Source of the DNA: an uncultured Akkermansia sp.
GTDB lineage: Bacteria > Verrucomicrobiota > Verrucomicrobiia > Verrucomicrobiales > Akkermansiaceae
Reading direction: 5' to 3'
Length of the DNA stretch: 56,271 bases
Assembly (NCBI GenBank): GCA_947631275.1
Contig: CANRKR010000004.1
Coordinates: forward strand, 1-56,271
A program made the translations under genes and the position numbers. The notes beneath the pieces are model-generated. The model searched no databases, had not been told where the DNA came from, and saw only the letters and a list, made by a program, of their open reading frames with translations. Of this stretch, positions 9,985 through 17,066 are shown piece by piece; the first letter of the stretch is position 1; each line of letters opens with the position of its first letter.

Positions 9985-11148
9985 ATGAAGAAAGTCTTTG
10001 TATCCGGGGCATTCAGTGTGGTGCATGCAGGTCACATTCGTTTTTTGCGGGATGCACGTGCTCTTGGGGATTATCTGATTGTGAGTTTTCCCTCGACGGA
10101 TATGCTTTGGCGTATTTATGGACGAAAATCCGTGCTGCGCGATGAGGATAAGATGGAGTTGCTGGGGAGTCTGGATATGGTGGATGAGGTACACTTTTCG
10201 ACGGATGAAGATGAGGCGGTGTCTTTTGGCAGCATTTTTCGTGAACTCAGACCCGATGTGCTGGCTGTCACAACAGACGATCGCTACATGGCGTCCAAGA
10301 AGAAATTGTGTGCTGAGGTGGGGGCAGAGTTTGTCGTGCTTGAAAAGACGGCACCCGAGAAAGTACGGATTACGAGTGGAACCGAGATGTTGGCGCGAGC
10401 TAAGGCTCCTACGCATGTGCCTCTACGTGTGGATTTTGCCGGAGGTTGGCTGGATGTGCCGGACAACGCCCGGGAGGGCGAATATGTGGTCAACTGCGCG
10501 ATTTCTCCCACGGTCTCTCTGCAGGAGTGGGAATACCGGCAGGGAGGCGGTCTTGGCGGCAGCGGCGCATGGAGTGTACTCAACGGCTGGGATCCTGTGC
10601 GCTCGGAGTTGGGGCTGGGCGTGGGGTGGCAGGATCCTGCGGTGATTGCCGAGACCGGAGCATGCGTCTGGAGATCCGGTCGCTATCCGGTGCTGGAGTT
10701 CAAGAACACGGGAGAATTTCTGAAGGGAAGGTTAGCTGTTTATGATACGCGCATTCGCCACGATACTCCCGGAGTGGCAGGGCTGACGCGGGACATGGAC
10801 GCCATTGCGCGCGCCGGGCGTGTAGCTCGGCTTGGTGTGCTGCAGCAGGAGGTGATGGTGCTCGCAGCAGCGGTGCAGATGAGCTACCGTGTGCAAATTG
10901 ACGAAGGAATGGCTCCTCTGCCGAAAATCGCTGATGAATTGGCATCCAAGTACTGCGGGGGTGGATATGGGGGATACGCAGTTTACCTCTTTACTACAGC
11001 TGGAGATCGTCAGCAGGCGCTGGAGTCTTGCCGCGATCTCTATCCGGTGGAGCCGTATTGCCGAACTTTCGGGCGCGACGAGCCCGTGCCGTGGGAACCG
11101 TTCTATTTGCAGCGCATGCGAAAGCGGTTGCAAGAAGACAATTCGTAG
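9985..11148 (+). CDS. Fused cytidylyltransferase-like / GHMP-kinase-like protein
   Basis: 387 residues in two parts. Residues 1-~140 form a nucleotidyltransferase domain of the cytidylyltransferase/HldE type: G-A-F-S-V-V-H-A-G-H at 8-17 carries the HxGH motif, followed by D-x-L-I-V-S-F and a G-R-K-S-V-L-R-D-E-D-K segment. From ~145 the pattern P-L-R-V-D-F-A-G-G-W-L-D-V-P opens a GHMP-kinase-like domain, with a G-G-G-L-G-G-S-G-A phosphate-binding loop at ~187-195 and a C-terminal Y-C-G-G-G-Y-G-G-Y-A-V-Y-L-F motif. The pairing would let one protein phosphorylate a sugar and activate it as a nucleotide-sugar, as FKP does in Bacteroides with a different nucleotidyltransferase fold. Substrate unknown; a heptose, fucose-like sugar or polyol is plausible. 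Confidence 0.7.
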   Translation: MKKVFVSGAFSVVHAGHIRFLRDARALGDYLIVSFPSTDMLWRIYGRKSVLRDEDKMELLGSLDMVDEVHFSTDEDEAVSFGSIFRELRPDVLAVTTDDRYMASKKKLCAEVGAEFVVLEKTAPEKVRITSGTEMLARAKAPTHVPLRVDFAGGWLDVPDNAREGEYVVNCAISPTVSLQEWEYRQGGGLGGSGAWSVLNGWDPVRSELGLGVGWQDPAVIAETGACVWRSGRYPVLEFKNTGEFLKGRLAVYDTRIRHDTPGVAGLTRDMDAIARAGRVARLGVLQQEVMVLAAAVQMSYRVQIDEGMAPLPKIADELASKYCGGGYGGYAVYLFTTAGDRQQALESCRDLYPVEPYCRTFGRDEPVPWEPFYLQRMRKRLQEDNS

Positions 11149-11156
11149 TGTGCGTT

Positions 11157-11573
11157 ATGCCCAGGGTTCTTGTTTCAGGTTGTTTTGATATGTTGCACAG
11201 CGGGCACGTCGCCTTTCTGGAGGAGGCTGCAAGCTACGGCGAGTTGTATGTTTCTCTTGGGGCGGATCGCACAGTGATGCAGCTCAAGCACCGCCCTACG
11301 GTATGTAACGAGCAGGAGAGGAAATACATGCTGGAAGCCTTGCGTTGTGTGAAAAAGGTTTATATTGGCCCTGGAGAGGGAAAGATGGACTTTCTACCTC
11401 TGCTGGAGGTGGTAAAACCGGACATCTTTTTTGTAAATTCCGATGGAAGTGATGATGAAAAGCGCGCTCTGATCGAAGCACGGGGCATTCGCTACATCGT
11501 CAGCAATCGCACGCCACACGTGGGACTCCCCGCTCGCTCCACGACTGCTTTGCGCAGACTGATCGGCAAATAA
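11157..11573 (+). CDS. Small cytidylyltransferase-family protein
   Basis: 138 residues from ATG 11157, eight bases after the preceding stop, so co-transcribed. G-C-F-D-M-L-H-S-G-H near residue 8 is the nucleotide-binding HxGH motif of glycerol-3-phosphate cytidylyltransferase and HldE-C type enzymes; G-L-P-A-R-S-T-T-A-L-R at the end resembles the R-x-S-T-T loop that binds the nucleotide. It is a paralogue of the N-terminal domain of the gene before it. The K-G-x-D-Y motif of HldE is not present. It probably transfers CMP (or AMP) to a phosphorylated sugar or polyol for surface glycan synthesis; the substrate cannot be read. An in-frame GTG at 11148 is an alternative start. Confidence 0.7.
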   Translation: MPRVLVSGCFDMLHSGHVAFLEEAASYGELYVSLGADRTVMQLKHRPTVCNEQERKYMLEALRCVKKVYIGPGEGKMDFLPLLEVVKPDIFFVNSDGSDDEKRALIEARGIRYIVSNRTPHVGLPARSTTALRRLIGK

Positions 11574-11805
11574 TTGAGTGCTTGGCTGCGCAGGGTCTGG
11601 ACGAGGCTTCCGGGTTCGACCGCGCCAGGAAAGAGTTCTCTCCTAACGTCGTTTGTCTGGGCGCAGCAGAGTAGTTAGGCAGGCGAAGGGATGGATTCGC
11701 GTGCTTGCGCCTAAGTGTTGAGCATTGGTTTTGATTCCTTTTTTTTTGAGGAATTAGAACTGTTGACTTTTGATAGTAAGTTTGTAACATCGGTTTTTGG
11801 GTGTG

Positions 11806-11995
11806 TATCTCTTTCCAAATGCGATGTCCAGTCAAAATACTCAAAAAGTGCGTAGTGATGATACTTTAGGGACGTTACAAGCATTCGTAAGGAAAAGGTA
11901 TGCATGTGGAAATCGGGAAAATATTTATAGGATAAAACGTTGATTGAGAAATAGTCATAACAAGACTATCAGTCCATCGCATTTGGAAAGAGATA
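11806..11995. repeat. 190-bp element with perfect 21-bp inverted repeats
   Basis: The left arm (11806-11826) begins TATCTCTTTCCAAATG and ends CGATG; the right arm (11975-11995) is its exact reverse complement. They enclose 148 AT-rich bases with no gene. Two readings fit. It may be a phase-variable invertible segment: arms near 20 bp and a total near 190 bp match the capsule-promoter invertons of Bacteroides, and glycan genes follow downstream. Or it may be a MITE with TA target duplication (TA|TCTC...GAGA|TA) of the IS630/mariner kind. I could not find a convincing promoter inside in either orientation, nor a recombinase next to it. Confidence 0.8.
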
Positions 11996-12044
11996 TACTG
12001 CGGCAGTTGTGCACCACCGGTGGGTGTGCCGACGAAAAGTCAAG

Positions 12045-12176
12045 ATGAAAACGGTCGTGAAGAGAAGAGCGCATGTCGAGCCGAAGGTATCCGTGATCAT
12101 GTCCGCGTATAACACGCGGCAGGATAGGTTAATCTCAGCTATTGGGGGTATCCCGGAGCAGACGTTAACATGTTGA
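12045..12176 (+). pseudogene. Truncated family 2 glycosyltransferase (N-terminal stub)
   Basis: ATG 12045 opens a 43-codon frame containing P-K-V-S-V-I-M-S-A-Y-N-T-R and, after a gap, A-I-x-G-I-P-E-Q-T. This is the first strand-turn-helix of GT2 (GT-A fold) glycosyltransferases, where x-V-S-V-I-M-x-x-Y-N precedes A-I-x-S-I-L-x-Q-T. The protein stops at TGA 12174-12176, before the DDGSTD and DxD motifs that bind nucleotide-sugar and metal, so it is non-functional. It lies 49 bases after the inverted-repeat element and upstream of two glycan-type genes, suggesting that a deletion removed the rest of a glycosyltransferase. Confidence 0.65.
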
Positions 12177-12240
12177 TCACTTATCGGTTACATTATTTTG
12201 CTCTCCTTTAACGCGGCATAAACAAAAAGAGCAGAAAAAC

Positions 12241-12621
12241 GTGAAAAACATCTTACTGATCTTGTCCAGTGTGGCATTGAACGCACTCGCGCAACTATTT
12301 ATTCGGCAAGGGATGCTCAAAGTCGGTGTGGTCTCGCTGAAATTGGAGCAGATGTGGAACATGATCCAAGAGTTCTTTACGAATCTGTACTTATGGAGTG
12401 GCATGCTGTGCTATGCCGTATCCATCATTTTATGGATGGTGGTTCTCTCGAAGGTTAACGTGTCGCTGGCTTACCCATTCTTAAGCATCGGATATATCAT
12501 CACGGCTGTTTTGGCTTATTTCCTGGTGAACGAGCCCTTCACGCTTCAAAAGTGCATCGGGATAGCTGTCATTTGCGCAGGCGTCATCATTTTAACCTAC
12601 AGCAAGGATTTTTCTCCATGA
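12241..12621 (+). CDS. Four-helix EamA/SMR-like transporter subunit
   Basis: 126 residues from GTG 12241, with four hydrophobic spans (about 3-22, 46-68, 71-93, 99-119). The late Y-P-F-L-S-I-G-Y-I segment and the closing hydrophobic helix with G-V-I-I-L-T-Y resemble half-size members of the drug/metabolite transporter superfamily, including ArnE/ArnF flippases for undecaprenyl-linked sugars. With a glycosyltransferase stub before it and a sugar epimerase overlapping it, a role in moving a lipid-linked sugar or sugar precursor is reasonable but not shown. It overlaps the next gene by four bases (ATGA). The region is more AT-rich than its neighbours, consistent with acquisition. Confidence 0.7.
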   Translation: MKNILLILSSVALNALAQLFIRQGMLKVGVVSLKLEQMWNMIQEFFTNLYLWSGMLCYAVSIILWMVVLSKVNVSLAYPFLSIGYIITAVLAYFLVNEPFTLQKCIGIAVICAGVIILTYSKDFSP

Positions 12622-13592
12622 GATACGTTATCATTGGTGGCTCGGGATTCGTCGGACGTGAACTGATCGATCTCTTAATCCGCAAGGGGAAGAGGGAAAT
12701 AATTGATATAGACCTTATTCCGACCTCCTTGCCTGTGCAATATGTACAGCAGGACATCACAGAAGAAATCCGATTCCGATTTCTGCCGGACGACGTCGTT
12801 GTGCACTTGGCGGCCAATCAGTACCACAACAAAGCTCCCAAGAAAGGAAGACAGGCATTTTTTGAGAGTGTCAATGTGACCGGTACACAAAACATCCTGA
12901 GGAAAATGGCAAAGGATGGCGCTCATCAGATGGTCTTCTTCAGCACGGATATGGTTTATGGCAAGCCGCTGTATTTGCCGGTGGACACAGGGCATGTCCA
13001 AAATCCATTCGGGTATTACGGAAGGAGCAAAAAAGCGGCTGAGACTGTTTGTGAGAAGTATCGGCAGAAGGGGATGAATATCACGGTATTTCGTCCGCGG
13101 ATGATTATCGGCAAAGGGCGGTTGGGAATCCTGGTCAAGTTGTTTAAGTTGATAGAGCACAGCTTGCCTGTGCCCATGATCGGAAGTGGGCAGAATTGCT
13201 ATCAAATGGTCTCAGTACAGGATTGCGCCGCTGCTATCGACCGGGCGATTCAGCACAACCTGCCCAATAAGGCTTACAACTTAGGCTCTGAAAATCCGCC
13301 GACCGTCAGAGAGTTGCTGAGGAGCGTGATTTCAAGCAACCGCTCAAAGTCAATTCTCATTCCGACGTGGGGAAAAGCTGTCAAGGCAACCCTGGGCATG
13401 CTGGGGAAGTTGGGCCTGGAAGTAATGTACAGGGAGCAGTACATGATCGCAGATGAGCATTACATCATTGATATTTCCGAGACGAAAAGAGAACTGGATT
13501 GGACGCCGCAGTTCAATGACGCCGATATGATGACGGCGGCTTTCAGAGAATACCAAAGGCTAAAAAACATGCGAATGAACGCATCTCATTGA
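12618..13592 (+). CDS. NAD-dependent epimerase/dehydratase (extended SDR)
   Basis: 324 residues from ATG 12618, overlapping the upstream stop. The N-terminus M-R-Y-V-I-I-G-G-S-G-F-V-G is the GxxGxxG Rossmann motif. F-F-S-T-D-M-V-Y-G supplies the catalytic Ser/Thr, and Y-Y-G-R-S-K supplies the YxxxK pair. A later Y-N-L-G-S-E-N-P-P-T-V-R-E-L-L stretch is typical of the substrate domain of nucleotide-sugar epimerases. Such enzymes epimerise, dehydrate or reduce sugar nucleotides. The exact reaction cannot be read. Together with the transporter gene it forms a two-gene glycan unit closed by the terminator at 13701-13733. Confidence 0.82.
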   Translation: MRYVIIGGSGFVGRELIDLLIRKGKREIIDIDLIPTSLPVQYVQQDITEEIRFRFLPDDVVVHLAANQYHNKAPKKGRQAFFESVNVTGTQNILRKMAKDGAHQMVFFSTDMVYGKPLYLPVDTGHVQNPFGYYGRSKKAAETVCEKYRQKGMNITVFRPRMIIGKGRLGILVKLFKLIEHSLPVPMIGSGQNCYQMVSVQDCAAAIDRAIQHNLPNKAYNLGSENPPTVRELLRSVISSNRSKSILIPTWGKAVKATLGMLGKLGLEVMYREQYMIADEHYIIDISETKRELDWTPQFNDADMMTAAFREYQRLKNMRMNASH

Positions 13593-13700
13593 AGAGAAGG
13601 GCAGTTGCAGAGCAGACGCGTTGGGGAGTTCGGGAGTGCCCGAAAAGGGTTGTCGGATTGTTCAAAGCCACACTCTCGCTTTGTCTACTTCATCCTTCCA

Positions 13701-13733
13701 GGCGCGGTTATTCTCGGGAAGCCGCGCTTTTTT
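13701..13733 (+). terminator. Rho-independent terminator
   Basis: GCGCGG pairs with CCGCGC (13702-13707 and 13722-13727) around a short loop, followed by six T (13728-13733). It ends the transporter/epimerase unit just before the 3' end of the converging efflux gene. Confidence 0.75.
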
Positions 13734-13736
13734 GCA

Positions 13737-16700
13737 TCAGGCTTTCTTGTGGACCAGACGATACGAGAAATCACGTACACGTGCGAAGAGTGCGTAGAGA
13801 CCGGGCGTCAGGAAGATACCGAAGAGAGTTGCCAGCATCATGCCGCAGAAGGTCGTGATGCCGATTTCCTGTCGGCTGGCAGCGCCGGAGCCCGTTGCCA
13901 CCACCATGGGGAGGACACCGAAGATAAACGAAATCGCTGTCATGAGCACGGCGCGGAAGCGTAAGTTCGCGCCGTTCATCGCCGCTTGCTTGATGGGAGT
14001 GCCGTTGTTTTCATGATCTTCTTTACTGAACTCCACCATCAGGATGGCGTTTTTCGCCGAGAGACCGATCAGCATCAGGATGCCGAGCTGCACGTAGATT
14101 GACATCGAGAGACCAAAGAGATGCGCACCCATCAGCGCTCCCAGAGTTGCCACACTCACAGTGAGCATAACCGGCACCGGAGTCGTCCAGCTCTCGTACT
14201 GCGCCACGAGGAAGAGGTAGGCAAACAAAATTGCCAATCCAACCAGAGTGCCAATCTTGCCGGAATTCTGCCGCTCCTGATAGGAGAGGTCTTTCCAGGA
14301 CACCATCCACTGCCTGTTTCTGCCGGCCTCGCGTTCTTCGCGGTTGAGCTGAGCGATGGTGTCGTCGATGAGTTCCATCACCTCACCGGAGCTCACGCCC
14401 GTTTTCGGCATCACCGTGATGTCTGCACTCATGTACTGGTTGAAACGACCGTATTGCGCCGGTCCCATCGAGTATGAAAGAGAGCACACTGCGGAGAGAG
14501 GTACCATCTCACCCTTCTCATTGCGTACAAGCTGATTGAGAATGTCGTCCGGCGTGCGGCGATCACTTGTCGCACCCTGCACCATGACTTTGAAATTGAA
14601 TCCGTTGAGTGTGAAATCATTGACATAGGAAGAGGCCATAATGCTTTGCAAGGTGCTGAAGATGGTATTGACCGGCACACCGAGGGTTTGCGCTTTTTCG
14701 CGGTTGATTTCCAGGTGAATCTGTGGACTTTCGGCATTGTACTCACTGCGCACGAGAGCCACCTTATCGGAATGCGATTGCAAGCGTTGCTGAATCTCCT
14801 TGACCATGTTGCCGAGGTCAAGGGTGGTGGCATCGCCGGAGACTTGCAGCACCATGGAAACACCGCCCGTGATGCCAAGTCCCATGATGGCGGGAGGAGT
14901 TACGGCCATGATAGAAGCCTCCGGGATATCTGCGCAGACTTCATTGACTTTCTGTGCAATGGAGGCAACGTGCAGATCCGCCGTGGTACGTTCGTCCCAT
15001 GGGTTGAGCTGAATAATCATCATGGCGCTGCTTTCGCCTGAGCCGCTGGTGAAGCTGTAGCCGCTCTGAGCGGTTACAGCCCGGATGCCGGGGAGCTTGC
15101 TCACGCGCTGTTCCAGCTGGCGCAGCACTTTATCCGTGCGTTGCTTGGCGGTGGCGGTGCCTTCCATGGTAATCATCACGAAAAGAGCGCCCTTGTCCTC
15201 TGTGGGAACAAAGGAACTCTTCAACTGATCTGGCACGAGGAAGTCGGACAGATGCAGCGTGGGTAGGAGAGACGTTTTCGGTGCGGCACCGGGACGTCCC
15301 TTAGCAGGGGCTGCCGCAGACGAGGCCGTTTGTTGCTCCTTGCTACCGAGAGCTTTCCACCAGTCCGGCGCGCCATTGAAATAGACGTAGTTAGCCCCCA
15401 GAACGGCAAGGAGAACCAGCAGAGTGAGCCATGCATTGCGCACCAAAATGCCCGCGCCGAAGAGATAGATGCGTCGGCAGAGATTCATGAACATATTGAA
15501 CGGTGCGAAGAGCAGGGTGAAGAAGCGGTTCTCCTTTGCATCCGCCGGTTTCAGGATGAGGGCACAGAGGGCCGGGGAGAGGGTCAGAGCATTGAAGGTG
15601 GAGATACACAACGCCACGCACATCGTTACGGAGAACTGCGTGTAGATCATCCCCACCATGCCGCCGTAAAAGGCGATGGGCACGTACACCGCCAACGTCA
15701 CCAGCGTGGTAGCAATGATAGCGCCCGTGATCTGCTTCATGCTCTTGATGGTGGCCTCCCGCGGGGAGAGCTTCTCATCATGGATGAGGCGCATCACATT
15801 TTCCACGACCACGATGGCGTCATCCACCAGTGAGCCGATCACGAGGATGAGCCCAAACATCGTCAGCACGTTGATGCTGTACCCAAGCACATACATTACC
15901 ATGAATGCGCCCAACAGGGAGATCGGGATGGCCAGTGCGGGAATAAGGGTAGCGCGCCAATCCTGCAGGAAGATGTAGGTTACAGCCACCACGAGAATCA
16001 GGGCGAGAACCAGCGTGAAAATACATTCACGCAGCGTAGCGCTAATGGCCTGCGTCGGGTCGTAGCCCATCGACCACTCCATGCCGTCCGGCATCATTGG
16101 CGAGATTTGTTTCATCATCGCTTGCACCGCCTCTACTGTGGCCAGAGCATTTGCTTCGTTGTTGCGTTGCACGATCATGCCTACGGCGTCTTTTCCATTC
16201 AGGCGGCTGTAGCCGGAATTTCTCTCCGCCCCCAACTCAATCACAGCAATATCCTTCAACTTGGTGACATGACCATCTGCACCGCGCTTCACGATAATTT
16301 CGCCAAATTCCTCCGCTGTCTTCAAGCGTCCTGTAGCCGTCACCTTGAAGGTGGCGTAGGATTGCTCATCCTCTGCGCCGACGGAGCCTGCTGCCGCCTG
16401 GATGTTCTGGGAAGAGATAGCAGCGTTTACGTCAGCAGGAGTGATATTCAGCGCGCTCATGCGGGTGCTGTTCATCCAGACGCGCATAGCGTAGTTGCGG
16501 CTCGGGATGATGTCTACGCTGGAGACGCCGTCCACCTGACCGATGCGGTCGCGCACATTCATGCGCACCCAGTTGGCGAGCTGCAACACGCTCATCTTGT
16601 TCTCATCGCACATGAAGTTGATGAAGCAGAGCATGTCGCCGGAACGCTTGTGCACATTGTAACCAGTCTGCTTGATCTCCGTCGGTAGCTTGCTTTCCAC

Positions 16701-17042
16701 GCGTTTGATGGCGTTGGAAACATCTACGAACGCCATGTCGTCATTCGTGCCAGTCTCGAAGATCAGGGTGAGCGAATAGGTGCCGTTGTTGGCACAGGAA
16801 GAGTAGAAATAGAGCAGATGTTCCAGTCCAATGAGCTGCTCTTCCACCGGCGCTGCCACCACCTCCGCCAACTCTTCTGCACTCGCGCCGCTGTAGGTCA
16901 TACGCACACTGATTGTGGGCGGTGAGACTTCCGGGTACTCGGCGATGGGCATCTTGCTGATGCACAGCAGCCCCGCCAGCATCATCAGGATGGACACTAC
17001 GAAAGCAAATTTCGGTCGATGGATGAAGAATTCTGAGAACAT
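13737..17042 (-). CDS. RND efflux pump, AcrB/HAE1 family
   Basis: 1101 residues. M-F-S-E-F-F-I-H-R-P-K-F-A starts the first span. S-L-V-D-D-A-I-V-V-V-E-N-V holds the two Asp of the proton relay (AcrB D407/D408), and L-S-A-K-N-A-I-L-M-V-E-F holds the partner Lys (K940). The two porter/docking repeats and twelve spans fit the HAE1 family. It should be a proton-driven trimer exporting hydrophobic compounds. About 50 residues of Ala/Gly/Pro-rich sequence sit between the seventh span and the second porter domain (near residues 560-610), which explains why it is longer than E. coli AcrB (1049). It lies 24 bases downstream of the adaptor gene in one operon; no TolC gene is visible here. Confidence 0.93.
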   Translation of the reverse strand: MFSEFFIHRPKFAFVVSILMMLAGLLCISKMPIAEYPEVSPPTISVRMTYSGASAEELAEVVAAPVEEQLIGLEHLLYFYSSCANNGTYSLTLIFETGTNDDMAFVDVSNAIKRVESKLPTEIKQTGYNVHKRSGDMLCFINFMCDENKMSVLQLANWVRMNVRDRIGQVDGVSSVDIIPSRNYAMRVWMNSTRMSALNITPADVNAAISSQNIQAAAGSVGAEDEQSYATFKVTATGRLKTAEEFGEIIVKRGADGHVTKLKDIAVIELGAERNSGYSRLNGKDAVGMIVQRNNEANALATVEAVQAMMKQISPMMPDGMEWSMGYDPTQAISATLRECIFTLVLALILVVAVTYIFLQDWRATLIPALAIPISLLGAFMVMYVLGYSINVLTMFGLILVIGSLVDDAIVVVENVMRLIHDEKLSPREATIKSMKQITGAIIATTLVTLAVYVPIAFYGGMVGMIYTQFSVTMCVALCISTFNALTLSPALCALILKPADAKENRFFTLLFAPFNMFMNLCRRIYLFGAGILVRNAWLTLLVLLAVLGANYVYFNGAPDWWKALGSKEQQTASSAAAPAKGRPGAAPKTSLLPTLHLSDFLVPDQLKSSFVPTEDKGALFVMITMEGTATAKQRTDKVLRQLEQRVSKLPGIRAVTAQSGYSFTSGSGESSAMMIIQLNPWDERTTADLHVASIAQKVNEVCADIPEASIMAVTPPAIMGLGITGGVSMVLQVSGDATTLDLGNMVKEIQQRLQSHSDKVALVRSEYNAESPQIHLEINREKAQTLGVPVNTIFSTLQSIMASSYVNDFTLNGFNFKVMVQGATSDRRTPDDILNQLVRNEKGEMVPLSAVCSLSYSMGPAQYGRFNQYMSADITVMPKTGVSSGEVMELIDDTIAQLNREEREAGRNRQWMVSWKDLSYQERQNSGKIGTLVGLAILFAYLFLVAQYESWTTPVPVMLTVSVATLGALMGAHLFGLSMSIYVQLGILMLIGLSAKNAILMVEFSKEDHENNGTPIKQAAMNGANLRFRAVLMTAISFIFGVLPMVVATGSGAASRQEIGITTFCGMMLATLFGIFLTPGLYALFARVRDFSYRLVHKKA

Positions 17043-17066
17043 GGATAATTTGGCGTTGAAAGGTTT

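Larger units (their letters stand above)
11574..12240. other. Intergenic region with inverted-repeat element and gene remnant
   Basis: 667 bases. Just after the cytidylyltransferase stop, GCTGCGC (11585-11591) and GCGCAGC (11661-11667) could pair around an 83-base structured stretch. The inverted-repeat element (11806-11995) and a glycosyltransferase stub (12045-12176) are listed separately. The rest looks non-coding and AT-rich. Confidence 0.5.

Noticed and set aside
11585..11667. tRNA or known structured RNA after the small cytidylyltransferase (GGGTTCGACC at 11612-11621 looks like a T-arm)
   Set aside because: No acceptor stem, D-arm or anticodon arm can be placed at the right distances, and the 7-bp outer stem spans 83 bases without cloverleaf pairing. 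It does not show the motifs of SRP RNA, RNase P or tmRNA.
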